NCBI GenBank assembly: GCA_027186245.1 | Contig: CP114489.1 | Coordinates: 10,361,501-10,425,500, forward strand | Source: Coriaria nepalensis | Lineage: Eukaryota > Streptophyta > Magnoliopsida > Cucurbitales > Coriariaceae | Reading direction: 5' to 3' | Length of the DNA: 64,000 bases | Shown here: piece after piece, positions 49,018-60,701 of the stretch | How the letters are laid out: every line of letters starts with the position of its first letter | How positions within the stretch are numbered: the first letter of the stretch is position 1 | The notes under the pieces: generated by a model | Told to the model about the DNA's origin: nothing | The model's input: the letters and a program-made list of their open reading frames with translations, nothing else | Databases searched by the model: none | Position numbers and translations under genes: made by a program

Positions 49018-49267
49018 TGTGTTTTCTTTTGAATTTTCATTTGAAATTGGACCTGCAACAAGTAGAGATTAAAAGTATATAGATTAGCACACTGCATGCT
49101 TTTATAATTCTATAGATACCCATATATAACAAAATGCACGTAAAAAGTGTGTGTTTTCTTTTGAATTTGGACCTGCAAAAAGTAGAGATCAAAATGATCT
49201 AGATTAGCACACTGCGTGCTTTTATAATTCTTTAGATATCCATATATAACAAAATGCACGTAAAAAA
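49018..49267 (+). repeat. Tandem duplication, two units of about 120-130 bp
   Basis: Two adjacent copies: each has GTGTTTTCTTTTGAATTT, then GGACCTGCAA, then AGATTAGCACACTGC and AACAAAATGCACGTAAAAA. The first copy (49018-49148) has an insert of about 12 bp relative to the second (49149-49267). Non-coding; the antisense ORFs in each copy are shadows of each other. Confidence 0.9.
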
Positions 49268-49535
49268 GAAGATGCATGAGAAAAAGCAAGTTCATCAGGA
49301 CTCTTTCTCATAATTCCTAGGACCCATACAGCTACAAGCTTTGGACAAGACTGCATTTTTATGATTATGTTTTATTCCCTGATCCACTTAGCACCTCAAT
49401 AAGAAATAAAGAAATAAATCTTAGTCAAGATTAGGTGTGAGAAAGATCTCGCGTTACAAACTAACTGAACGTACGTCCCATATGGCTCAGGGATTCTACC
49501 ATGATTGGTAATGTAGTTCCGTCTAATGGTAGGAA

Positions 49536-51500
49536 TTAAACAAATTGAATACTTAATATAATTGCTATTGAATTTACACGTACATATAGAGTATTGCTTT
49601 ACAAAATATTATTAAGATTATACAATCAGGAAGTTATCCCTAGAAACAAGGAGAGAAATATTTATGAGATTATGAATATGTTATGCTAGATTCTCTTCTG
49701 CGCCCTTACAAAATTGGCGGGCCATCGGCGAGGGCGAGTTTGTTCCGAAGAAGTCACTTAATTGGTCAATCATACTAATATATGAGCAATAAAATCACAA
49801 ATAAAGTAAATGTCAATAATGATATATTTCACCCGGAAATGCATGATCAGATTAAGTGATAGATAAGTAGCGCCAATATTGACACAAAAGAGGGAAGGCG
49901 GTTTTTGAATTGGGATAGATTATTTGGTAAATAAGTTGTGAATCAATTGCAACTCGGCTGCAGCACAAGCAAGTACATAATACTCAACCTCGGTAAAAGA
50001 GCGAGCAACAACCTGTTGTTTCCACGTACTTCAAGCAATAGGATTGAGAAATATAATAAAAGTCGAAGTGGAGGAGCGATCATCTGAATTACCAGCCTAA
50101 TCAGCACTAGAATAGGCGGAAATATCAAGTGAAAAGGAGCGAAGAATAAGGACACTATGTGATAAAGTACCATTGAGGTATCGAAGTAGTCTTTTAGCAA
50201 CTATTTAGTGGCCGGTGTGAGGATGCTATATGAACTGTGCTAATCGGTTGACCGAGAATGCAATGTCGGGACGAGTAAGAGTCAAGTACTATAGAGCGCC
50301 CACAAGTTGTCTATAAATAGTAGGATCAGGCAACGGTGTATCAGCAGTAGCAGATAAAGATACCTTAGTCTGCATGGGAGTATGAAGAGGAAGAGCGTTG
50401 TCCATTGGATGACGTTGCAAGATTTATGTAATATATTTTTGTTAGCTTAAAAGAACCCCCTCAGAGCACCAAAAGATCTTAATGCCGAGAAAGAAGGTGA
50501 AAGGACCGAGGTCTCTTAGAGAGAAAAAGTCAACAAGTTGGTTTACCAATGATGAAATGAAACAGGAGTTTCTCCCAATAAAGAAAAGATCATCAATATA
50601 CGCTAAAAATTATATGATAGAAGTAGCCCGTTATAGGATAAAGAGAGAAGTGTCGGATTTGACTTGCTTAAATCTAAGAGATACTACTTAAAGTGTGATA
50701 CCAAGCACGTAGGGCTTGCTTAAGACCATAAAGAGAACGTCGAAGGCAACAAACGTGTGAGGGATGAACGAGATCAACGAAGCGAGTGGATTCAGTAATG
50801 AAAACCTCTTTCTTCAAGTCACCATAAAGAACACACACCATTTACGTCGAGTTAACGCATAGATCAACCATTCATAACGGCGAGTGTGATAATAATCCAT
50901 ATTCTAACAAGTTTGACAACGGGGCTAAGCGTCTTAGTGTAGTCAATACTAGTATGTTGTTGGTAGAGTGATCTGAGCACGAAGTGGAGCCATCTAGAAA
51001 ACCAAGCAAGTCATAATGAATAAGCAGGGACTCAACTTGCGCCACGCCAAGATGGATAATTGCTTAGATGACAATTGCAGGGGCAATTGGTGATGCGTGT
51101 TAATGGCGACTAAAGGAATGGGGGTGGGTCTGATGAGTGGGTTGGAGAGTTTGGCTATTGCGGCTGACTGCATGGAGTTAGTAGATCTAGTAATGGCGAT
51201 AGATGATGCAACAATCGTCATAACTGTGCTTGCTGAAAAAAAAAAAAAAAAAAACTAGTATTATTAAGCTCAGATACCATAAATAAACTGATTACTTAAT
51301 ATAATTGCAATTCAATTTACACATACATATAAAGTATTATTTTACAAAATATTGGTAAGATTATACAATCAAGAAGTTATCCTAAAAATAAGGAGAGATA
51401 TATATATATACATATTTATGAGATGGGGAGATCATGAATCTATTATACTAAATTTTTATATAGGAATTATCATACTTATTTGATTTGTTGATATATTTAA
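49536..51500 (-). mobile_element. Internally deleted Copia retrotransposon with two LTRs
   Basis: The LTR pieces at about 49536-49690 and 51283-51440 align (TAATATAATTGC, ATTTACAC, TACAAAATATT, AAGATTATACAATCA). On the minus strand the right LTR is the 5' one: just after it comes a primer-binding site TGGTATCTGAGC (51280-51269) close to the usual TGGTATCAGAGC. Next is the gag N-terminus (51221-50994, NPLIRPTPIPLVAIN and SKQLSILAWRKLSPC). Then the RT end: HVCCLRRSLYGLKQALRAWY (about 50750-50690), YRQLVGAL, LTRPDIAFSVNRLAQF, and an RNase H with SSTSTFIIFLNPIA, RSFTEVEYYVLACAAAELQL (down to 49930). Stops are present throughout. The protease, integrase and most of RT are deleted. It cannot transpose by itself. 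Confidence 0.82.
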
Positions 51501-53395
51501 AATCTAATATGACCCTATAACGTAGAATCATAGGAAATATGAGTTAAGAGTGATTAACATTTAAAATTAAAGGTCTAAATTTACCATATCAGTTAAGTAA
51601 AAATAAAGGGTACACATTAAGTTCTAAATATATTAACAATTTATATGAGTTATGTCAGTTCCTACCATTATCTAATCATGACAGGGATCCCAAACTAACC
51701 ATTAATATTTAAAATTGAAATTTGATTAAAATAAAGAGTCTAAATTATATTTTAAATATATCAAACGGTTTATATGAATCATTCCCGCCATTCTCTCCGA
51801 CTATAGAAGATTGAAAAACGGACAAAGAAACAAAAAAGAAGGAGACAAAGGCCATAATCTTCGGAACAAAATAGCAGAAAAGAAGAAGGTACAAAAGAAT
51901 AATAATAAATAAATAAAACTTACTAACTAGGAGTTTGCTACTTAGATTTACTTCTCTTGTAGACGTAGGAAAAGGTGGTGGATATCATTTGAAATGAGGT
52001 TCCTGATAATGTTTAATCTGGAGAATAGGAGAGGTCTTAAATTTGCTTTGAATTAAGCAAAAGAGAGTCATCGGTTTCGATACGAACGAATTCGTCTGAT
52101 ACGTTTTCAGGCTATGCAATGAACCATGCTAGAGTATGAAGTAACACTAGACTACTAGAGGCCAAAGAACAAGACGGTGGAGGGAAGGAATGACAAGCAA
52201 AGCTGTTGACCAAGACCAAGTTGTATTCATCTTCAAACAATTGTACGAAACCGACGTCGGATAGTTGGCCAGATGTTGGATCATTTATTGCAACTGTAAA
52301 ACTGTCCTTCTTTTTGGCAACGCATGGCAGCAGGTTAGGCTCTGTGCTACTTATTCCAGACTCGAGGCCCTGATCTACTACCACCTGCTAATTACTGTTC
52401 TAAAAGTGACTAAAGAGACTTACTTTTATTTATTATTATTATTTTATATTTATCTCTTCTCCTATTAGAAATTAATGAGATTAACTATATTGAAAGTACT
52501 TCATTCAATTTGTGATCGATAAGATCATTCATGTACTTCAAAACGAGGAATGAGGGACCTGCTTATTAACCGCTGTATTTTAACGTGTATCAATAAGTAA
52601 TATTACGTCATAAAATTTGAATTAATTAAATAATTGGCAAGAAACAATACTAAGCAGTCACATTAATTTAAGTCTTTTAATAAAATATTTTTATTTTAAT
52701 TATTTTCATCCAAACCATCACGGCATCCAAGGCCGTTACTGACACAACTTCTACAGCCACCACCTGGACTCAGAGAGAGTGGTGGTGGGGCCGCCGCAGT
52801 CGTGTTGGATAAAAATGAGAAGAAAAATTAATATAGGGTTTAAAATAAAAATAGATAAAGTTAAATTATAATTATATAAATTAAAAATAAATAAATTGGA
52901 TGACGTGGCTATTTGGTATTGGTTCTGTAAGGTGTTATATATTTAATGTAAGAATTTCACAAAAGTATGGGCCTATGAGGAGCAAGAAAATGTCTTAAAT
53001 TTCTTATAATATATATATTGTTTGTTGGGAAAAAAAGAGTGAAGAAAATCCATTCTTTTTGTTCACTTTAGAAATATTTTTTCCAGAGAGAGCGAGAGTG
53101 ACAAGAGAGAGAGAAGGGAAAGCCAGCAGCCCAGCAATGTTTGATTCAGTTTTCAGAGTCTAGGATCTTGTTTACATAATAACCTTGCTAAGTGCGCTAA
53201 CCAGGGTCCAAATTGTATCTACACCTACCAAACAAAAAACCAAAAAAAAGAAAAGAAAAAACCCAGTTTCAAAAATGGCAGAAATAAGCAAAGATTTCCA
53301 ATGATTGAGAAATTTGCCTAAGAGATTTTTTTTTTCCTGCCTAGTGTGGAAGCAGAAGAGTTGAAAGAAAAGATCATATCATCATCATCATCATT
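51501..53395. other. Intergenic and ANT promoter/leader
   Basis: Spacer to about 52100. A minus-strand ORF at 52112-52384 with a charged sequence has no recognised family and I do not call it. The ANT upstream region has GA/CT-rich sequence near 53085-53125, which is common in plant 5' leaders and could bind GAGA/BPC factors, and an AT-rich region at 53005-53020. Confidence 0.4.
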
Positions 53396-53491
53396 ATGAA
53401 GTCCATGAATGATGATAGCAATGATCTTAGTAACAACAACGAAAAGAGCAATAATCAGCTAGGCGTCTCTCTCTCTCTCTTTCTCTCGTAG
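53396..53491 (+). other. Conserved ANT N-terminus in a shifted frame (31 codons, then stop)
   Basis: ATG 53396 opens MKSMNDDSNDLSNNNEKSNN QLGVSLSLFLS, ending at a TAG at 53489-53491, two bases before the ATG of the long frame. AINTEGUMENTA proteins normally begin MKS..D....N...LLGFSLS, so this reads as the true N-terminus. The frame switches through a CT dinucleotide tract (53466-53480). Removal or addition of one base there would join it to the main frame. If the current sequence is right, this segment acts as an upstream ORF. Confidence 0.6.
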
Positions 53492-53492
53492 T

Positions 53493-55840
53493 ATGACTAT
53501 GGAGCTCAATCTTTCTTCTTCTTCGTCATCTGCCTCTGCGTCTGCCTCACCTCAACTTATAACTAGCTATGGTTTCTTCTATGGAGTTCCTGATCATCAA
53601 AATGCCGCCTTTTACTCTCCTCCCCCAGTCATGCCTCTCAAGTTTGATGGGTCTCTTTGCATCATGGAATCTCCCTCCGGATCACTTCCCCAAGGTTTTC
53701 TAAAACTTTCTTTTTCACCCCCAAAATTCTAATTTTTCCTTTTTAACTCTTCTCTTTTTTTTTGGCTGTTCTTGAAGTAGTAACTAGTTCAACTCCAAAA
53801 CTAGAAGACTTCTTTGGAGGCACAACGATGGGTGTGACCCATCATCAGTATGAAAACAACAATATTAGTAACGGAGAAGCCATGGCTCTAAGCTTAAACA
53901 GCATGTTCTATCACCAACCCAACAGCCAAGAACACGATCAGCACCACATTATTAAGAGTTATCACAACTCTGAGGAGACTAATGATCGCACAATGGCTGC
54001 TGCAAATAATGATAATGTCTCTTCAGTCTGTGTTAATAACAATAGTGCAATAATGGGTTGTGGAGATTTGAAGTCGTTGAGCCTGTCGATGAGTCCTGGG
54101 TCGCAGACGAGCTGCGTTACGGCTTCGGGTCAAGTTTCTAATTGTATGCTGAATGATTGTATTAATGGAGGTCATGTGGTTGTAATGGATACAAAGAAGA
54201 GAGAGAGATCAGAAAGTGGATCAAAGGCAGCTTTTCATAGGAAGTCTTTGGACACTTTTGGACAGAGGACTTCTCAATATAGAGGTGTTACAAGGTAAGT
54301 TGAGGTGTTTTTTATTTTCAATTTTTGGTTAATTTCTGTAGTTTTGATATTGTTTTTTGGTTAAATCAGGCATAGATGGACTGGAAGATATGAAGCACAT
54401 TTATGGGATAATAGTTGCAAGAAAGAAGGTCAAAGCAGAAAAGGAAGACAAGGTTTGTTTTGCCTTATGTTGTTTCACTTTTTTATGGGTGTTCATTTCT
54501 TTCTTTCTCTTTGGTGTGTTTTTCTTCACTAACAATTTACTTGTTTATGATGTTTATTTTTCCATGGGTGGTTGGTGAAATGGGGATATTCAGTTTATCT
54601 GGGTAAGTTTTTATTTATTTTATATTTTTTTTAGCAATTTTGGGGTAAATATTGATTATAAAAAATTAATAATAATTAATTCAGGTGGGTATGATTTGGA
54701 AGAAAAAGCGGGCAGAGCTTATGATCTTGCTGCACTTAAGTACTGGGGAGCTTCCACTCATACCAACTTCCCAGTAAACTTTTTTTTTTACCTACTGTTC
54801 TTTTCCATCCATCTCCTACATTAACATATTTGTTTGTTTATTACAAAATCAAACCCTCTTGCTGTTCTTACAGTTTGAGAATTATCAGAAAGAAATGGAG
54901 GAAATGAAAAACATGAGCAGACAAGAGTATGTAGCTCACCTAAGGAGGTACAACTTATTACAACTTATATTTGTATCTCATAAGTTGTATTTGTATCTCA
55001 AATTTTTGTTGTTTTTCCAGGAAAAGCAGTGGATTCTCAAGGGGAGCTTCAATCTACAGAGGAGTAACAAGGTCTAATCAGCCCACATTTAAGTTTTAAC
55101 ATGTATATATGGCCGTCTGTAACTTACTTGTCTAAATTATGTTTCCTTGTTCTCATAGACATCATCAGCATGGAAGATGGCAAGCTCGGATCGGTAGAGT
55201 TGCCGGGAACAAAGATCTCTATCTCGGAACTTTTAGTGAGTCCATTTTCCTTTTTCAACTTTTCATTTATGTTTCTTACACATCTTTATTGTTTTATTTT
55301 TTTTTATTTAGGTTACCCTTTCATAATTGTTTATGTTTCGGATTTTTAGGCACACAAGAGGAGGCAGCCGAAGCTTACGACATAGCGGCCATAAAATTCC
55401 GAGGCCTGAAAGCCGTAACAAACTTTGACATAACAAGGTACGATGCCGAACGGATCATGTCAAGCAACACCCTTCTCGCCGGAGACTTAGCCAAACGCAA
55501 CATCGATAAGGGTCCTGTGGGGCCTGACATCAACGATGCCACTGCTCACACACAAAATTCCCTATTAGCCCATACCATCCATGGGAATACAATCAGAATT
55601 GGAAATGGGATGTCGGATTGGAAAACTGCGCTCTACCCATCACCCGAGTCACTTAGCCAAATGCCGGGAAGTGATGAGAATTACCAACTAGAGGCGGTTA
55701 AACATGCCCCGCATCTGTCAAACCAGTCAACTTTGGTTACGGGTTTGAGCGGGTCAAGAGAAGATAGTGCTTTGAGTTCCTGGATAACTTGTAACCAGCA
55801 GGCCGAGATGCCGTTGTTCGCTGCTTGGAACGATGCTTAA
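53493..55840 (+). CDS. ANT: AINTEGUMENTA (ANT), two-AP2-domain transcription factor
   Basis: Nine exons: 53493-53694, 53778-54294, 54370-54452, 54594-54602, 54685-54773, 54874-54947, 55021-55071, 55159-55235, 55350-55840; 530 residues. The N-terminal part has [30 protein letters not shown] and [15 protein letters not shown]2 repeat 1 runs [20 protein letters not shown] to [11 protein letters not shown]; its mini-exon of 9 nt (54594-54602) gives VYL, as in other AP2 genes. The linker is [22 protein letters not shown]2 repeat 2 begins [20 protein letters not shown] and ends NAVTNFD-like [11 protein letters not shown]. The tail ends [10 protein letters not shown], as ANT. ANT promotes organ growth and acts in ovule and flower development. 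The start at 53493 is provisional: the usual N-terminal residues lie upstream in another frame (53396-53491). The exon 2 acceptor could be 3 bases later. Confidence 0.93.
54594..54602 (+). other. ANT: 9-nt micro-exon of ANT
   Basis: TTTATCTGG between an AG acceptor (54593) and GT donor (54603). Together with the flanking exon bases it completes Val-Tyr-Leu-Gly, the beta-strand start of AP2 repeat 1. It keeps frame and is conserved in the ANT/PLETHORA/AP2 branch. Confidence 0.85.
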
Positions 55841-56559
55841 CTAGACCCTGGTTTGGAAAGGATGTACTTGTGGGTCAAGAGAGGATGCTTCCATGTAATG
55901 ATTGTAGTAAACGTCTGATACATGCACATCCCGAGAATAATGCATGCACCAGTCATATTTCTACAAAGGAAAAAAAAAAAAAAAAAGGGTGATGCACTAG
56001 AGCGGGGCCTCTCCATAGTTGCATTTATTTTGGGTTTTTCTAGTGCTTTGACCAGAATACCTTGCAACATGATTAGCAGTCTCTTCTTTGTAACATAAAG
56101 CTCTTCCTTTGCAGCAAAGGGATTAGATATTCCTTCTCCATAAATTTAAAGGACATGGAAAAAGAAGGTATTGCCTTCTAGTTTTTGCTTTAAGCGTGTT
56201 CATACTAAAGCAGTACGTAATCCCACTTAGTGTGATCTAATGATTATGTTCCGAGATGGGCATGTCAAGGGGCAATCCCTTGTCCAAACCTGTGTTTACA
56301 CGTGGGGTTGTAAATTTGTCTCATTTTGAGTTTACAAAAAAAGAGCTTTAATTTAAGAAGAATTAGGATATATTTCAAAACTTTCAAAAATTTTAATTAA
56401 TTTTAGTAAATATTAAAATTTCAGTTTTAATTAGAATGAAATTATAAATTCACTCAATCTATATAATTATTAATGTGGTGATCAAAAAATAATTATAAAA
56501 ATGGATTCAAAATTTTTTTTTTATTATAGAAATTTTGTGATTCAATTCTATATGTCTAT
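55841..56559. other. ANT 3' UTR and spacer
   Basis: 3' UTR with a poly-A tract at about 55970-55986, then spacer. No gene seen. Confidence 0.5.
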
Positions 56560-56840
56560 CTCCATCACCTATCCGCTGTCGCCTACCGCTTCTCCCTCTT
56601 GGTTACTATGATCGCCGCTGCCCTCATTACTTCGCCTTACAATGAACTCTAGTTCCAAAACTCGGAGTTTGCTATTTTCGGATATGGATTTTGTGAATTT
56701 TTTGTTCGATATTGGTGTTCACGAATTATGGTTCGAATCCGAAGTTTGCTGTGAAGTGGAGTAATGGGGATGACGGCGATCACGGCAGTCGAGAGGGAGA
56801 AGCGGCAGGCGGCAGCAACAGACAGATGGGAGAGGTTCGA
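56560..56840. repeat. Imperfect fold-back sequence
   Basis: The left arm (about 56568-56640) and the reverse complement of the right arm (about 56752-56830) share ordered blocks: CCGCTTCTCCCTC, a TGATCGCCG and CCCTCATTAC/CCCCATTAC. Arms of 75 bp at about 70 percent identity and a 110-bp loop give a weak hairpin. It is GC-richer than its surroundings. It might be a MITE-like fragment or a hairpin precursor; no target duplication was found. Confidence 0.55.
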
Positions 56841-59423
56841 GAGTATCATAGTTTCTTAATTTAATGTGTTTAAAATAATTTATTCAATTTGGCGATAGAA
56901 TTAATGAAGCATCTAAAGTTACTTGGGCCATTAAAAAAACGTGATTAAACTCTAGGCCCAGTATTGGATGGGCCAAGACCCAATAGAAGACATGGTCTTA
57001 GTCAAACAGAAAACCCATTAGCCAGCTGTCCATGTCCACGTATGCTGTAGAGAAAATTGGACCCAATTGCTTCCTGTCTATTAAAGATCAATCTTTATAA
57101 ACTTTAAATCATATTTGATTTTGTGGACCTATCCAAACAAAATAACTAGATGGAAGGTGTTTGGCTTTTTTGTCTTTAGATAGCTCACGCTTATAAAAGT
57201 GTTCTAAATTCTTGATATAGATATATATATATATATTTATTTATTTATTGAAAAATGTATATAAAAAAAACCCTTAAATAATGCACTTCTTTCTGACTAT
57301 ATCTCTCACACTAAGAAAAAATTGCTTCCTAATTTATTGCTATAGGCTAATTTATTGTTAAGGAGTTAATGTTTTTTTTTTTTTTTTTAAATTTTTAAAT
57401 AACTATAAATATCACTAGTTTTTTCGAGAAAATGGCCCAAATTATAATTTAACCTATAATCTCAACGGAGCATGAGCCGCCATTAATGACACGTCAACAT
57501 CTAACTCTTAGCATTTAGTTCAATATTTTTGGTGAGAACGGAATCAAAATAAATATTATTATTTTGTTCGTTTCAATTTGTAATTGTGTTGGATAAAAAA
57601 AAATAATGCCGTTATTTATTTAAAAATATATATTTTTAGTAGTAATTGATATTTTCATTATTTACACGCAACCTTTGCCGTAATATTTAAATTTGGTTGG
57701 AGCCCTCTCAAATTTTTGAAATAATCGTTAACCTTAATGTGAAATTAGACCCCTTATAATATATATATATATATATATATTATAAATTAGTCAAAGTATA
57801 ATATATATATATATATTGATATTAAGGGTTTTAATTTAATATATTATTAGAGCATAAATTTTCAACTTTTCTCATTGGGCTCAAGGTGTAATTTTTGGTC
57901 ATAGTGCTCATTCATCGAACCGAGGCATTTGATATAGAATTTACCTTTTTTTTTTTTTTTTAAAGTAATTATTTATTATATAATACTAATATATAGCCAA
58001 GAACTATACAACAATATAGAAGAACAAAATTGGACCGTGCAATAAAGACCAAAAGGCGTGCTTACTCGGATACGCAAGTCATTACACCTCATTTATAACA
58101 TGCATGCATTTTTCTATACATCACTCTCGCCATGGACCATATAATTGTCTGGTATATACCCACAAAAGGGCTCGTATTGAAGTGACGTCAACTCCAAAAG
58201 AGTCGGCAGCAGCTACTACTTGTAGTAGTAGATCAACAAAGTGGAAGATTGACTCGAAGAAATTAAGGTTTATTTATTTCTTAAATTTTGTATAGAGATG
58301 TGGACCATAACTGAGTTGGTTCACTTTCAGTTGAATCTGGACCTAAACAGTATGTTGGTCTATCTGGAAGCATTAGGGTTAAACATGAGTTGGGCTGATA
58401 GCACTGTTATTGATCTTTGTTTGTATGAGGATGACTATACTTTTTATTTCTAAAGACATGGTTTGGACACAAAAATGGTGGAGTAGAATTCATTGTGTCT
58501 ATATTTCACAAATAATTTGGTAGATAATAAGAGAATACATTTGCAATTTACAACTTACAAGCATGGACAAACCGCACTACCAAACAAGTCGTTTTCATTC
58601 GCCATCCAATGTTGTTTGCTTTCTACAAACTCACCAAATTTTACCAAATAAACTCAACTATACTTACACCACGATTGTCGCCGTCCACGTTGTCACCATC
58701 GACACCAATGTCTCGTTTATGGAACAGTTGGAAAAGAAGCTTAGTAAGAGAGGTTTACAGAAATGAGTATAATTTATCGCTCGAATGTCAAAATTAGGTG
58801 GAGTCTATTTTGTGAATTCTATAAGTATCATACATCCGTTCGAGTGATTATCAAGTAAACATTTGTTTATGTGTTACGAACGAGATCTTTTTTCTTTTTT
58901 CCTTTGTTTTCGCTTTTCCGTCCTGCCTCAAATGATCTAAACATAGTTATGTCCATTGTCAACGACTGTTGCTATCGTCGGTTTAACCAGTACTGTCGTT
59001 ATGATCGCCATCGATCCAACCCGCACCATCTTCACCTCCTAATCCACCATTACTCGCCGTTGTGGTCTTTATAATTTATGTCATGTCAAACAATATCATT
59101 CATTGCATTAGAATTGTAATTCTGAAATAAAAGGACAACCACTAGAATTAAAACTTCCCCTTAATCCTAATTCTAGTTTGGAATTTCAATTAGAATCCAA
59201 GTATCCCATACCGAATCAAAAAAAAGGGATAAATACTAAATTCTTGTAATGGGGACATTATACATCAATTTTGTAAGCTATCTAATCATAATATTAAATA
59301 ATTAATTGAGCTAATTTTATGATCTATATATTTATCATCATATTTTATATTAATTAAACCAAATGAACAATGGGAGCAAAAACATTTTTTTACTTTTCTA
59401 ATTATTAACTTATTAATCGAATA

Positions 59424-59466
<43 letters not shown>

Positions 59467-60065
59467 AAATAAAATAAATTCACTTGACAACTATTTATCA
59501 AATATAGGATGTGATCTCCTACGATTTCCATGATTAGAAGGGGCAGATAGGCCCACACCCACTTAATGACATGCATGCTGTTCTCGGATGAGCCATTAAT
59601 GGATGATGATGAATGGCAGGGAAGAAATGAGAGAGAGAAAGCACAATGGGTCTCTTTTAGTCTTTCACTTTCGGTGTGAGTTTATTAGAGTGAGTGAGAA
59701 ATTCATCTTTCTTCAACATTAATCTCTTCTTTATGCGATCATGCCCGCCCACCAACTAGATTCATTATATATATATATATATATATTAACATAGTTCCTC
59801 TGTTTTTGTTTTCTCTCTCCCCACAAAATTGGAATCGTGTTTGTAATATTCACATCAATAATAAATTTCTATTACGGGCTTTTCTTGTCGAATTTGATCA
59901 CTATCCTCGATTGATGAATTCGTTTGAACTCTAAATTGTCTTATTCAAACTGTATATACCAAATTGGTGGAAAAAAATGACATACCCTCATACATTTTTT
60001 ATTCATTAAAAAAAAAGGAATAAAAAAGAAAAAGAAAAAGAAAATATATACCACATTAAATAATT
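56841..60065. other. Long AT-rich intergenic region
   Basis: No gene supported. It contains T-rich and (TA)n tracts (57750-57820, 59429-59462, 59764-59785), a CTACTACTTGTAGTAG palindrome (58214-58229) and a stretch at 59100-59215 with AATT-rich blocks on both ends (TTAGAATTGTAATTC and TTTCAATTAGAATCC) that could be a small degraded MITE. Short ORFs at 58104-59074 have no motif. Confidence 0.45.
59429..59462. repeat. (TA)n microsatellite
   Basis: About 17 TA repeats. Confidence 0.9.
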
Positions 60066-60070
60066 TAATT

Positions 60071-60210
60071 AAATATAATTAAATATGATTAAATATAATT
60101 AAATATGATTAAATATAATTAAATATAATTAAATATGATTAAATATGATTAAATATGATTAAATATAATTAAATATGATTAAATATAATTAAATATAATT
60201 AAATATGATT
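60071..60210 (+). repeat. 10-bp minisatellite AAATATRATT
   Basis: Fourteen consecutive units of AAATATAATT or AAATATGATT with no length variation; the only variable position is the R (A or G). Two similar but shorter partial units precede it. Non-coding. Confidence 0.97.
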
Positions 60211-60701
60211 AAACGAAAAAAAATCACGAAAGCGGGGAGGAGTAAATAGGACCACAGAGATCATCACTTACAGCCTAAGTGTGTCTTGTAAAAAAGCTTT
60301 TTTGTAAAGAATTTAAGCTTTAAATAGGAGCAAGCCTGGCTAGCAGGCTGCAGGCTTGCGCACACTATTCAAGTAAAAGCTATAAACTTGTTTCCCAAAC
60401 ATCAGTTCTACAGACCCGAAACTTCCGTTTACCAAACCCCAGTTTACCAAAGAGTAAGCAAAGATGCGCTGACATATACCGTTGTGATCAAGGCATTCCT
60501 TGATGGTAGTGGTTTTCCTAATTGGTTTTTGTACATTCAAAGTATAATGGTAGTGGTAGATAACAATTTAAAATGGGTAATAAAAAAAACAAAAAAGAAA
60601 AGAAAAGAGAGAGATTGGAAATCGACCCAACTTACCTGAACTGAAAGAACCTCATTCCAATCGAAGTTCAAAAAGAGAAAAAACACCCAGAAAAGAATTA
60701 A

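Noticed and set aside
52112..52384. 90-codon minus-strand ORF
   Set aside because: Charged but unrecognised, with no splice partner, promoter or motif. Could be a decayed fragment, but not supportable.
56730..56745. GGTTCGAATCC, identical to a tRNA B-box consensus
   Set aside because: No A-box or cloverleaf partner at the right distance; it sits in the fold-back sequence.
58104..59074. Cluster of short plus-strand ORFs
   Set aside because: Different frames, no shared motif, no splice signals that join them.
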